Part shown: in pieces, positions 20,343 to 31,533 of the stretch
Layout: every line of letters starts with the position of its first letter
Position numbering within the stretch: the first letter of the stretch is position 1
Assembly (NCBI GenBank): GCA_033220425.1
Contig: CM065646.1
Coordinates: 379,501-443,500, forward strand
Origin: Lepraria neglecta
Taxonomy: Eukaryota > Ascomycota > Lecanoromycetes > Lecanorales > Stereocaulaceae
DNA length: 64,000 nt
Direction: 5' to 3'
Notes under the pieces: model-generated
Databases searched by the model: none
Seen by the model: the letters and a program-made list of their open reading frames with translations, nothing else
Told to the model about the DNA's origin: nothing
Position numbers and translations under genes: made by a program

Positions 20343-22943
20343 CTATGCCGAAGCAACCATAGGCTTTGCGGCGTCTTCCCAGACACCATGAATCTGCAGG
20401 CTCTTCCCCATGGGCATAGTCGGCGGTAACAACAAAAGCGGCTTGTCTGCTGGGTTGTTGTCCTTCACTCTAGCAGATTTGTTGGCTTCGGCTTCCGCCT
20501 TCCGTGACCTTTGCTCGTGTCCAGTAGTCACTGATGAAGAGATATCGTAGTCCTCGGGCTGAGTCTGTCTAGCGCTGAGGTCTCTGTGTTCTCCGTGGAG
20601 CTCAAGTTTCGTTTTGGAGATAGCATCGGCTTCATGTAGCGCCTCTGTAGTCCCTTCCTCATCAAACTTCTGAGTCTTGTTTGCGAGTGTGCGCTGGGCA
20701 ACAGGCGTGCCGTAAGCGGACGGTATGTAACTCGCACGCTTAATGTCCCGGGACATGGCACGGGCATCGTAATCCACGTTGTGTCTCTTGGTAAAGTCCC
20801 TCCATTCCTGGTAAATCCGTCCCGATTCTAGGCGCAATCCGTTCCAAGCATTTTTAAATTCTACAAGCTGTCGAATCGTCTTTTGATGCAGTTTGCAGTA
20901 ATGCCTCTCCTGCGCTTTCATAGCCCTTCCCCTAACAGAATTATCACGCAAGGCTTTGATAAACCTAGAGGTGCAATGTGCCGAAATAGGGGGTTCGACT
21001 TCCACTCCAGACCTGCGGAACTGCGCTTTCGTGTCGATACAGCAATTTAAGGCGCTTCGTAGGAGCTTGTCTGTATTGTGGACAGCAATACTACCACTCA
21101 AACTTCCTAAGCGGACATAGAGTTTGAGCATCGGCGTAGGCAAAGCGTCCTGATCCGCTCCTTCTTGTAGTACTTGATGGAACACATCATATTTTCTACA
21201 GATTTGGCACAGGCGCAGCATCCAGTAATATGTCCATTGGGATGCCTTTTCCGCAACTAGCGAGATCTGGTGCCACGTAGAGAGGCCACCTTCCCAATCA
21301 GCCTTATGACAGCAATCTCGTAGGATGCCATGCAATATATTGAGGTTGGTATCCCATCCCTCCCGGATCATGTCACGATAGTAGTGCATCGCCGATTGCT
21401 GGCCCATAAATTTCAATGCTCCTATGATCAAGGATTCGTAGACTTTGTCATTCATGCGTGCCTTTTCGACAATTTTTGTGCTCTTGTCACGGACACGTAA
21501 CCGTTGTGTTGCAATGGGACGAATGTGCTCAGGTCTCGCAACTGCTATCCCTCCATCAAGTCCTTTCATTCGCCGCAAGCATTTCTGGAACTGATTTTGA
21601 TTGTCTACGGTGGTGAAGAAGCGGAGGAGTCGAGAGTATGTTGCTTCGTTTGGCCGAACGTTGGAGGCGCGCATGGAATCCCATATCACCTGAACTAGAT
21701 CTTCATTCTGGAGCTCGCAGAATTTTGCTAGAAGCATGTTGTACGTATGGACGCTTGGAGGCGTTGGGCAAGCGAGTAAATGGTGGCATATCTTTGCCAG
21801 AAATGGCCTCGAGTCTTCCTTAGGGCTCATCTTTCGGAGTAAAGGCGGTAGAGCTTGATCCAACACAGCTCTTTCGAATGCGTCCTGTCTTCGGTTCTGG
21901 ACTTCACCGTATCTCGGGAGTCGAGGCGATTCAAGATCGTGAAACTCGGCCTCATGTTCATCCAGGCGTTGTAAGGATCTAAGGCGCTCAGTCGCATCCG
22001 CAATCATTTCACTTATATGTGTCCTGTCCTCAACCAACCCACGCACGGGGTCTTCGTTTTGGGAAATCTTTTGAAGATGATCGCAAATGGGATCCGGCAT
22101 ATGGGACGAATTCGCTCCGTTCGAACAGAGCTGCCCCAGCCCTGTTGAGTCTCCTGAAGATTCCCCCTCATTTGGCGTGTCTGTAATCGAGCGTGACATG
22201 TCGACGGCAGGTCGATCGAGAGTCGCTGGGCGGTTGTCCGAACAATGCAAAAGCAATCGCTGGACCATCTTTGCGATTGACCACTCTAACGTCCTGAGTT
22301 TCCTGTTCGAAAAACTCTGTTGAGGTGGGTCCTCCTTCAATGTCAAGCAATCGGGTCCACCATAGTATCGTCGAAGAGTGATTCGGTCGTTGAGAAGGTC
22401 TTCTAATTGTTCAGTTGACAGCTTCTGAAGTAAGTCCAATGGAAAACCCCCGAAGTCCTGGAAGCCTGAAGCAATTCTGACTTGCTTTTGCTGACAAGCC
22501 CATTCGAAGACGTTGCCCCAAGTATCAGATCTGAGGTCTGGAGCCTGAAACCACGGCGTGCGGCCAATCAACTTGATAGGTGGCCGATCTCGGCGTATGT
22601 CTGGATCACTGATACTCCCCTCATCCAAGGCTTCCTGTTCTGCTATGCGGGACAGAGACTCGAGCCTGTTCTCCTGCTGGTTATCGACCTCCTCGACCTC
22701 CGCTCTTGCCTTGCTGATAACCCTGTCCCAGTGTTCTCTCCGAGCATCCTTTTTCCTTGAATCCACCAAAGCCGCCATGGCAGCCACTGAAGACGAGAGG
22801 ACGGTGAAGACATTGCCGACGCGGATTCTTCGTCCGGACGTGGAAGTCGTTACTCGTCGAGCTAAGACATTGGTGGCTGAGACACAGGATGAACAATTGC
22901 AGATACTTTGTGCCTGAGCGACTCTTGACCAGACGGTCTGCAT
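20343..22943 (-). CDS. Pentatricopeptide repeat protein, probably mitochondrial
   Basis: Single exon. I start at ATG 22941-22943 (MQTVWSRVAQAQSICNC), 866 aa. The open frame continues upstream only to a TTG, and MQT(V/L)WSR is the start I recall for this family. The N-terminus is basic with many Arg and Ser, consistent with mitochondrial import. A coiled charged region (KARAEVEEVDNQQENRLESL) follows. PPR helices are visible at about residues 390-480 (VHTYNMLLAKFCELQNEDLV, then RPNEATYSRLLRFFTTVD) and more weakly at about 500-600. The C-terminal quarter is charged and disordered. PPR proteins bind organelle RNA for processing or translation; the specific target cannot be read from sequence. It shares a 213-bp divergent promoter with the DUF866 gene. 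Confidence 0.8.
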   Translation of the reverse strand: MQTVWSRVAQAQSICNCSSCVSATNVLARRVTTSTSGRRIRVGNVFTVLSSSVAAMAALVDSRKKDARREHWDRVISKARAEVEEVDNQQENRLESLSRIAEQEALDEGSISDPDIRRDRPPIKLIGRTPWFQAPDLRSDTWGNVFEWACQQKQVRIASGFQDFGGFPLDLLQKLSTEQLEDLLNDRITLRRYYGGPDCLTLKEDPPQQSFSNRKLRTLEWSIAKMVQRLLLHCSDNRPATLDRPAVDMSRSITDTPNEGESSGDSTGLGQLCSNGANSSHMPDPICDHLQKISQNEDPVRGLVEDRTHISEMIADATERLRSLQRLDEHEAEFHDLESPRLPRYGEVQNRRQDAFERAVLDQALPPLLRKMSPKEDSRPFLAKICHHLLACPTPPSVHTYNMLLAKFCELQNEDLVQVIWDSMRASNVRPNEATYSRLLRFFTTVDNQNQFQKCLRRMKGLDGGIAVARPEHIRPIATQRLRVRDKSTKIVEKARMNDKVYESLIIGALKFMGQQSAMHYYRDMIREGWDTNLNILHGILRDCCHKADWEGGLSTWHQISLVAEKASQWTYYWMLRLCQICRKYDVFHQVLQEGADQDALPTPMLKLYVRLGSLSGSIAVHNTDKLLRSALNCCIDTKAQFRRSGVEVEPPISAHCTSRFIKALRDNSVRGRAMKAQERHYCKLHQKTIRQLVEFKNAWNGLRLESGRIYQEWRDFTKRHNVDYDARAMSRDIKRASYIPSAYGTPVAQRTLANKTQKFDEEGTTEALHEADAISKTKLELHGEHRDLSARQTQPEDYDISSSVTTGHEQRSRKAEAEANKSARVKDNNPADKPLLLLPPTMPMGKSLQIHGVWEDAAKPMVASA

Positions 22944-23156
22944 AGTGGGATCATCGCCCAGAGCTTCCAATGAGCGCGAGAGGGGGTGAAATCGACTTTG
23001 CTGGTAGAATGTAGCTACCAAATCACTGAAGCTTCTCGAGCTTCTAGCGTAATCGGTTATTCTTCGGCAAATTGCACCGCCGAGGTTTACTTGGATTCCA
23101 GTATCTTACATTTCTACCCGCGTTGATAATGGATATTGGCTGAAGTGCTCATCAAG
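22944..23156. promoter_or_regulatory. Bidirectional promoter between PPR gene and DUF866 gene
   Basis: 213 bp between two divergent start codons. No defined motif named. Confidence 0.5.
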
Positions 23157-23855
23157 ATGTTGGCGCTGGCCTTGAAAGCAGACCTGACAGGGTACTCCTG
23201 ATATTCGAGGGCGAAGTGTTCCGCTGCTTTAGCTGACCAAACACTAGGGTTACAGACCTGCTTCCTCTTGATACGCCTGAAGAACCATTCTTCTACAACT
23301 TCAAGGTCCAATGCACCTCATGCAGAGAGGTGCATCCCAACTGGGTCAGCGTGAGCCGCTACGTGTGTCGCTCTACTATACTAGAATCATGTTTCCAAGA
23401 TTGCTAAGAATGTCCAGGAATCTAACGAAGTCTCTGGGAGCAAGGGTGAAGCCAACTTTGTGTGGCGATGTAAGACGTGCAAAGTCGGTGGACTCTAGCA
23501 ATTTGACATTTGCTGTCTGAATGCTGATTCCAAAGCAAGCGGGAATCTACTGCGACTATCAAGAACGCACCTCGTGCTTACTCTCATTCATCTCCACCTA
23601 AGAGGCAAAACATCATCGAATTTGACTGCCGGGGCCTAGAGTTTGTAGAATTCAAAGCTGATGTATGCTCACGATTGCCTTCATGCAGGTTCACTTGTTG
23701 ACGCTTCATAGGGGGAATGGATGGCAAAAGGTCTGGAATCGCCAACCAAATTCTCTGGTATTGATCTACAGGAGGGAGAGTGGTTTGACTATGACGAGAA
23801 AGCTGGGGAAGAAGTTAGTATCAAGGATATGAAATGGGAGATCATACGTGTTTGA
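23157..23855 (+). CDS. DUF866 CxxC zinc-binding protein (CZIB family), five exons
   Basis: No long frame covers this gene. Exons 23157-23191, 23248-23362, 23418-23483, 23540-23662 and 23712-23855 give 160 aa, the exact size of the family, and every junction keeps phase. The start is MLALALKADLTGVTDLLP. FFYNFKVQCTSCREVHPNW holds the first CxxC, and EANFVWRCKTCKRES the second; together they bind one zinc. RQNIIEFDCRGLEFVEFKAD and LQEGEWFDYDEKAGEEVSIK form the conserved C-terminus, ending KDMKWEIIRV. Introns are 49-56 bp. The third donor (GTCGGT) is the weakest. The protein is small, soluble, beta-sandwich-like and conserved from fungi to humans (C1orf123/CZIB); its role is poorly known. Confidence 0.92.
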
Positions 23856-24788
23856 ACGTGTTTCATATTGGCACTTGATTATTCTCTAGCATATGAAATC
23901 CACGTGATTGCCAATAAATGAATATCATTACCTGAAACAGACTCAAAAACGTCCAGGGAGCGGTAACACTACTGGTCATACTCCATAGAATGTATAGAAT
24001 TGAAGTTCGTAATTTGAACCACCTTCCCCTCGAGCCTAGACAAACACTTTGAGAATTGGAGCCCATTGGTTATATTGGCTGGTGGCTAGCCCTACTAGTA
24101 TCGAACCACCCCTTGTTCTTGCCCCAATCTCCTCAAATGGAGTAGCAGTAATAACTGTTACGGTAATTCAGGTGGTGCTGAAAAGTGGTCACCAGATGAA
24201 TAGGGAAGGAGCAAGTCCTGCGAGGAGAATGAAATCAGAGAAACCGCGCCATGCACTTAACATGTTTGGACAACATGATAGTCCCACGCCTTCGTCATCA
24301 ACGTCCCTAGGCATTATCTCTTACAGCAGTCTACCAATAGTCTGCATCCATTCTTTGATCGTCAAAAGGCGCCATTCTCAAATGCTAAGCTGAACGCCGG
24401 TCGTGGGCTTTCAGCATCTCTTCTATTCAGACCTCTTCATCATCGAAATTAATCCAACTCGAGGTCTATCCAAAAAGACCGAGAGATATAATTACTCCTC
24501 AACCGGCTGCAGTGTACCTTTCATTTGATTCATGAACATTATATCCACCTCTGCTCTTCGCCATTAACAAGTAAAAGCCTCCGGTGAGGTGAGGAGGCAC
24601 ATCACCATACCGTGACGGAGAGAACCCCACTACTCGACGTCAAACATCAACAAAGCCGGTATTTAAGTCCACACTACAACACTCTGCTTGTTTAACAGAG
24701 TGGTCACCGCAGACTGCTTTTCAATCGAGCCAACACCCTGGCTCCTTCACTTCTCAGGTGGATCCACAAGCGCTTCAAAGACTCCAAA
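23856..24788. other. Intergenic, no gene recognised
   Basis: Nearly 1 kb between the DUF866 and taspase genes. Only short frames; no RNA gene, repeat or clear promoter motif. Confidence 0.4.
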
Positions 24789-27031
24789 ATGGATCGATCA
24801 CCTTCTTCATCCACAACAGACTTGGTTTCAAGTGTCGAGAGCTTGACTGATGCCCAGTTCGACGGCCCAATCGACCTTGCCTCTCCTGATATGCCAAAAC
24901 GACGCCGCCTTGGGGGAGATGTCTGTGCGATATTCGTTCACGCTGGCGCAGGATATCATAGCATGCAGAATGAGAAAGTTCACTTGGCCGCCTGTGAAGA
25001 GTAAGGCTTCCCTACCCCAATCTCGGAGGGATCACCCTACGTCACAAAACATAAATTGCATAAATTGCATCTTCAAGGATGAGCAACTTATTACTGACAC
25101 GTTTCTAGTGCTGCTAGGTCTGCAATGACTTTCCTAAACAATGGTGCAAGCGCCGTGGATGCCGTTGAGCTCGCCATTAAAGTGCTTGAAGACAAAGAGA
25201 TCACGAACGCAGGCTTTGGAAGCAACCTCGCTATGGATGGCACCGTTGAATGTGATGCTACGATCGTTGATCACTACGGACGAAGCGGTGCAGTGGGTGC
25301 TGCGGGATGTAGGTTGCCTCCGATTTCTACATAGGATGAGATTATGAGTACTAATCATGAAAAGGCATACGTAATCCCATTCATCTCGCACGTTTGATTC
25401 TCGAGCACTCTACGAAGCCCCTATCACTTAGCCGAGTCCCACCAAATCTACTCGTTGGTCTTGGCGCAATAGATTTCGCTCATGAGATCGGCATGCCTCT
25501 GGTCAGTCCGGAGTATTTAGTGTCTGCAGCTGCTGGCGAGCGCTACGCGAGATGGAAGTCCGACCTTGGGAAAACAGGCCCGAGGGAAGACAGTGAGAGT
25601 GACCAAGAGTCTGACGCACTCACCTCGAAGACTGACAATCCTGAAGTTGCACACAATTTGGAAGCTCCTGAGTTGGCTGGAACTTGGAACGAAAGTCAAC
25701 CATTTTCACCACGTACAAGTGCGACTGATCCGTTCCATGGGGAACCACGCTTTGGCGTAGATGCAATGTCCGAATCACCGAGACGACGGGACTTTTGGTC
25801 GTCCAATGAGCCAGGCAATGATGGCCAAAGCTCTCTCAAGACCCGTGACGAAGATGAGGAAAGCTTGATTAACAATGGCCCAATTCCTCTCCGACGCGCT
25901 ACCACGCTCCGTGCAGGCGTCAATCATTCATCAAGCAGGAGTTCCGAGTTCTACATTTCTTCCGAGGATGGTGGGTGTAAGCTGCCAGCCCCACTCATCC
26001 AACCTCCTCCAGCTAGAGTCGTTACACCCTCTTCCTCTAAAGACCCGAGTCTCGGCGGTCACGCAACAAGTATCCAAGGAATGACAAATGACATGACGAG
26101 GCCTGACTACATCACTGATACTGTTGGAGCCATCGCTGTAGACTGCTTTGGAAACATTGCAGCTGGATCATCTTCAGGTGGTATTGGCATGAAGCACAAA
26201 GGACGTGTTGGACCCGCAGCGTTGGTTGGGATTGGCTCTGCGGTCATACCAATTGAGCATGAAGACAAAGAGAAAACAAGCGTAGCTACTGTCACCAGTG
26301 GGACCGGCGAGCACATGGCTACCACAATGGCTGCCGGCACCTGTGCAAGTCGTATTTATACTTCCTCCAGAAGGAACAGAAAAGGTGGATCGGAAACCAC
26401 TGACGATGACAGTGCTATTCGAGGTTTTGTCGAGAGAGACTTTATGGGTAGGAATGACCTAGTCCTGCTTCACTGTAGCCGTCAGCTGATTCTCTTGCTA
26501 TTTAGGACATCCCAGCGTGAAGCACAGTCACTCTGCCGCCGCCATTGGCATCCTTGGCCTTAAGAAGACAGTGGATGGAGTCTGGTTATATTTCGCCCAC
26601 AACACTGACTCTTTCGTAAGTCTGTTCAACTTGGCACCACCGTTCAGCAGGCTGACTAGCAACAGGCTGTAGCATCTATGTCCACGAATGACAAAGAGCC
26701 CAGATCTGTGATGTCCCGAGGCAAACGCGACGGCCAGATAGTGAATGGTGCTCGCATGATCAAGTATCGTCGATTTCCCTCACCTCACCGAGGCACATGG
26801 CCAATGGACCCTGACGACGATGCTAACTCAGATCCTGACCCACCGCCTCCGTCTAAGCGACAGAAGACAAAACGAGAACGCGTTGTTAAGGGGGGCGAAA
26901 AAGCGCTGAAGCCCGAACCTGTTGCTCGGCGACAGACTAGACACCTTCCTACTGGGCTTCCCTCCGCGACAAGGGCCGCTGCCACCATTGCCGCTGCTGC
27001 TGGGGCATCATCATGCGCTTCGACGTGCTAG
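24789..27031 (+). CDS. Threonine aspartase (Taspase 1-like), N-terminal nucleophile hydrolase
   Basis: Exons 24789-25000, 25109-25308, 25365-26447, 26506-26615 and 26666-27031 give 656 aa; introns run from 50 to 108 bp. The fold belongs to the asparaginase-2 / taspase group, made as a precursor that cleaves itself before a Thr. The alpha part begins VCAIFVHAGAGYHS and contains ASAVDAVELAIKVLEDKEIT and NAGFGSNLAMDGTVECDA. After a disordered insert of about 180 residues comes the beta part, DTVGAIAVDCFGNIAAGSSS. Thr at about residue 390 (DTVGA) is the expected nucleophile. GRVGPAALVGIGSAVIP and GTGEHMATTMAA are further conserved stretches. The C-terminus is basic (PPPPSKRQKTKRERVVKG) and could carry a nuclear signal. 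The substrate in fungi is unknown. Confidence 0.9.
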
Positions 27032-27270
27032 GATTTACAAAGAATGGGCGGTAAAGGTTAATATGAGAGGGATGGCTTGTCCAGAAGTCAGAAATTTGGT
27101 GCTTAGATGAGCGTGGCGTTGAGGCCTATTGCATAGATGCTTGCACGATACCCCTAGAACGAAACTATGAATGCTGTACTGCTCTTAAATCCCAAATTGT
27201 GTGCACGATGAAGACTCTGCAAGTCATTAAGATGTTCCACTGGGAATAGAATTCATCACTATCCAAGTCT

Positions 27271-28489
27271 TCATCTAGAAGAAGCCTCCTTCCCCTTCCC
27301 ATCCACCATATCCCTATTTTTCTTTTTCTTCCTAGCCACAACAGCTGGCTTCCCTCCATACTCCCCAAGCTGTAGATGCGTCCCGCAAGTCAGACATATT
27401 GCTCCTTCAGGCGGTGAGCAGAATACTATCATCCCCATTAGCTTCTATGCGATCCATCAAGCCCAACAGCCAGAAAGTGAGCACTCACTACTCAAACAAA
27501 TACTACAAACAAACCCCACATCCACCACCCGTCTATGACAAAAACACGCCGCCCGGAAATCTACCCCCACTGCCGTCGGCGGCACAAGAAACCCCCTACT
27601 GTTCTGATCCGGCAGGAACCCCATCATCAAATACTGCAGCAGTCCCCTCGGGTGCTCAAGCTTGATGTACGTCCCATGCGTCGCATCGCTCGCTTGTTGC
27701 AGGAACACTGTATCGCCTGCTACTTTCGCTATGTCGATGGGGATGGAAAGGCGCTGGCACGCGAATATCGTGTTCATTATTGGGATGTATTGGTGCGCTA
27801 GGTCGCCGCTGACGGAGAGGATGAGGATGCGGGGGTTGAGGGGTGGGGGGCGGAGTCGGGGTTCAGGGAGGGGTCGGTGGTTGAGGTTGTGGGGGCTGTG
27901 GTGGAGGCGTCGAGGGTGGATTTGTTGATGTAGGTTAGGGCGAGGGTTAGGGCGCCTGCTATGCTTGTTGTTGGTGTTAGAGCGGGTGGGGAGGTGGTCT
28001 TCAGGAGTTTGGATAGGGAGGCGAGGAGGGTGGATTGGATTAGGCGGAAGGGGCGGTAGTGGTTTGCGTCGTCTGTGGAGCTCTCTTCTGTGGTTTCGTC
28101 GCCGTCTGCCATTTCAGCGTCGCCGTCGTCGGCGCCATTGTGGGAGTTTGAGCCGCTCGTGTGCAGAGGGTTTCCGTGAGCGGGTAGGGGGTAGAGGAAT
28201 TCGGCGCGCTGGGTGTGGGAGGCTATTATGGCTACTTTGTTGGCGTTGTTAAATGCTAGGTGGGCGTTTATGAAGACGAGGAGGTTGGCTATGGCGGCGG
28301 AGAGAGGGAGGGTGGGGGCAAGGAGGGCCCAGGCATTGGGGTTTGTGTCGAGGATTATTGTTAGGAGAGAAGGCGGTGGTTCTGTAGTAGACGATTAGTA
28401 TTTTGGAGGGTAGTGGAGCTTGGGAACGGCGGGGGGAGCTTGCCGTTAGAGGTCTTGCTGTAGTGGTCTGAGCCGTCTACTGCATTCAT
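27271..28489 (-). CDS. TFB4: TFIIH subunit Tfb4 (p34), with an apparent frameshift
   Basis: Tfb4 is a core TFIIH subunit in transcription initiation and nucleotide excision repair. Exons: 28489-28444, 28381-27489, 27425-27271. The N-terminal von Willebrand-like part starts PPSLLTIILDTNPNAWALLA and continues FINAHLAFNNANKVAIIASH and SIAGALTLALTYINKSTL. After a Pro/Thr-rich loop the frame changes. RILILSVSGDLAHQYIPIMN and DIAKVAGDTVFLQQASDATH continue one frame away, around the G-run region 27831-27850 on the plus strand. The C-terminal zinc part is RAACFCHRRVVDVGFVCSIC, spliced to IFCSPPEGAICLTCGTHLQL, then a basic tail. Intron 1 seems to use a GC donor (GCAAGC). The protein is essential in yeast, so I suspect an assembly indel rather than a dead gene. 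Confidence 0.85.
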
Positions 28490-28896
28490 GGTGGTAGTGG
28501 TGGTGGTGGCGGTGGATGAGGTAGATGAGAAGACCTTTTGTTATCGGAGCAAGAAGACCATGGTACTGCCTTCTTCTGGGTTAGAAACCCGTGAAGAATG
28601 AGGCTTTCCATGGGTTGCATACCAGGTAGTTTTTGTGTGGTGAAGCTAGGTGGGCGGCGGGCGGCGTGAGTCATTCATGCTGGCTCGCTCCCCGGCGGAT
28701 GAATCTTCACATCTTCAGCATTTCGCAGCGTCACGCTATGATGCAACCTTCCGGCAGTCGTTTCGTGTGGATGCTCCTTTCCCGCAAATTTTCATTTATG
28801 TGCTTTATACCCGCCTAATGTTAAAAGGGCGGTGGGGTGCTGACCCATAAACATGCCAGCTCTTCTGACATATCTACACCCAATTGACATCTCAAC
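28490..28896. promoter_or_regulatory. Divergent intergenic region between TFB4 and SHE4, with a GGT-rich run
   Basis: These 407 bp separate two divergent starts. Next to the TFB4 start, bases 28490-28517 form an imperfect GGT-triplet run that would be a pyrimidine-purine asymmetric tract in the TFB4 leader. Nothing else is defined. Confidence 0.45.
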
Positions 28897-31533
28897 ATGG
28901 CCGAAGCCCAGAAGGAAGAGCGAGCTCGGGGCCTGGCCGTCCAAGCTTTAGAGCTGGTAGCTTCAGGTCGAGATGAGGTATGAACGGTTTCCCCCCACCT
29001 GCTACGCGTCGCTGACCAATTGCAGGAGGGTTCCCGGGCTCTGCGAGAAGCAGCTTCTCTGGCCCCGGACAATCAAGATGTCAAAGCCGCTTTCGACAAA
29101 ATCCAGAAGGATGACCTGCAGCACCTTCTACACAAGCTCTGCAGCAAATTTGTGCACCAAGATGACCAAGACGCAGGGAAAGAAGCTCTTGCCTACCTTA
29201 GCAGATCAGCAGACGTCCCGGGAGATGTGGCCGCGGAGTGCATGGAGCTTGTCACGAAGCCACGAACTGTTGCGAAGCCACCAAGTACAATGGGGGCTGG
29301 AAACTACAAGAAACTGGATATCAAGAAGAAAAAAGAAGAGGCGAGGATTGCAGCAATGATTCAAGAGAGTCAAGAGATACAAGATGGCATTATCTCAGGC
29401 CTTCTCAGGGAATCCTCAGCAGCCAAAGCCTGGTTTGCTAAGAAGTTAGATCAATGCAGCACCAACCTTGTTTTCAAAGATCTCTACGGTATTGGAAATG
29501 GAACTGCCAATGGCATCGCTACGGTCGTGTTGGATCTGTCTGCTTGGTCTTCTGCGGACGTTCGAGAAACGTGCGAGAAAGATATATTTCAGCTATACCT
29601 GGCAAAGCTACTGGAGGTCGGAGATGAATACAATGGCAGAGCCTTGAAGGGCATTGCTAGGCTATTGGCAGCAGATGCGGAAAAGCTACATGAGTTTATG
29701 GACGAGATGTGCTTTGATGCGGTCCTTACATGCCTGGACGATCGTGGTCCCATTGAAGTACGAAGTCAAGCAACTCTGGCAACAGCAAAATACTTGGAAG
29801 TTTCGGACAGCGCGCAGAAGACGCTGGTCAATTTTGTGACAACTAGGATCGCACGGCAACACAACGAGGACATAGTGTTAGCGTTCTCCGCCGCAGCTGG
29901 AGTATTTCCCGTGGCTCCCTCAATAGCTTCGACATTGTTCCTTACCAAAGGCTTTCTGGAGTCATTGATACCCCTAGTGGAGAAGAAGGCAAAATCAGAA
30001 AAGGTGGAGCAAGCTACACTGAACATGCTGAATGCGGCATGCATTGATACAGCATGCCGTGAGGCTATTGGCAAACATTGCACACGTTGGCTACAACACG
30101 TTCTTGATGCAGGAAAGGGCCGGAGACCTGGAATTGCAGCAGTCGTGCTCGCTAAGTGTCAAGGCTCGTCAATTCAGAATGGCAATGAAAAGGCTTCAAA
30201 GATGCAAGATGATGCCCATGTTGATGGCCTTGTATCGAAATTGGAGATCATGATGGCAGACGGTTCTCCAGAAGCCATACAGAGCTCTATTGAAGGTCTT
30301 GCGTATGCTTCTGTCAAGCCAAAAGTGAAAGATCAGCTCGCAAAGGACCAAGAGTTCCTGATTACTTTTCTCGGCATTCTCAAAAGCCATAGCGCACCAG
30401 GGTCATCTATAGCTTTTGGAGGCCTGACCCTCATCGACAACTTGACTCGCTACCTTCCAAACCTATCAGAGGAGCAGAAGCGCATATCGCAGCTCAAAGC
30501 CTACGCAAATGCTTCGAAGCCTTCCGCTCAGGCAGACCCTCTTGATGAAGAGGATGCAGTCACAAAGCGTTGCAAGGCTGTCGTGGATGCAGGTGCAATT
30601 TCGGTTCTTGTCAGTATCAGCAAAACCCTATCCCCGGGCTCAATTGGCATCGTATTCAACATACTACTATCGCTCTCAAGAACACAGTCTCTTAGGGGTA
30701 CCATCGCTCAACAAGGTGGTGTCAGGCTTCTGTTACAGAATTACACGGCCATCACGGGGACTTCCGCGACAGAAGTCCAGGCTCGCCATACTGCATCCCA
30801 CGCTCTCGCACGCATACTTGTCAAGGTTGATCCTACGCTCGTGTTTCCATCATCAGGCGCCGTCTCACTTACATCTGCCATTCGCCCACTAGTTTCACTT
30901 CTCAGCGAAGACCCTGCACTGGCTACCGAGGGTCCTCGTGACCTCCTGCCTACGTTTGAAGCCCTCCTGTCACTCACAAATCTGGCTTCTACCCCTTCCA
31001 GTGGCGCCGCTGAGAACATCATACGCCTGGCTTTTCCTACTATTGAAGACCTATTACTCACTAGTAATGAGCGTATTCAAAGAGCTGCCACTGAGCTCGT
31101 ATGCAATCTAGTTACTTGTCCTGCGGGTATTGAGCTATTTGCGGACGAATCAAAAGCCGCAGCAAGAAGGGTGCATATTTTACTTGCCATGGCCGATGTC
31201 GACGATGAAGAGACTCGAAAGGCTGCTGGGGGCGCCTTGGCCAGTCTGACTCAGTTTGAGGGGGCGGTGAAGGCAATTCTCGCACGGGAAAGAGCCGTGG
31301 AGATCTTACTTGGTCTGTGTGAAGGCGATGATCAGGAGGGACAAATCGTTCATCGAGGCGTTGTCTGCGTCATGAACATCGTTTGCATGGAGGACCCGAT
31401 AGCGCAAGCAGCTATAGAACAGGTAAAGGATTTGGGAGGGTTGGACATCCTCAAGGCCGCTGCTCAGGATTTTCAACAAAATGAGCAAATTTTGTCATGC
31501 GCGGTGCAAGCGCGAAAGGCACTGGTGGCTTAA
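28897..31533 (+). CDS. SHE4: UNC-45/Cro1/She4-type myosin chaperone
   Basis: Exons 28897-28977 and 29026-31533 give 862 aa; the 48-bp intron has GTATGA and acceptor TTGCAG, and joins GRDE to EGSRALREA in frame. The N-terminal helices (AVQALELVASGRDEEGSRAL and KAAFDKIQKDDLQHLLHKL) form a degenerate TPR-like region. The rest is armadillo-type alpha-helical repeats: YNGRALKGIARLLAADAEKL, RSQATLATAKYLEVSDSAQK and VLVSISKTLSPGSIGIVFNI. Conserved UNC-45 C-terminal stretches include RIQRAATELVCNLVTCPAGI and ARRVHILLAMADVDDEETRK. She4 folds and stabilises class I, II and V myosins and so supports endocytosis, polarity and cytokinesis. It sits divergent from TFB4. Confidence 0.92.

Noticed and set aside
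20343-23021. Extended start of the PPR gene at 23021
   Set aside because: The extension begins with TTG and includes no ATG; the ATG at 22943 fits the family's start better.
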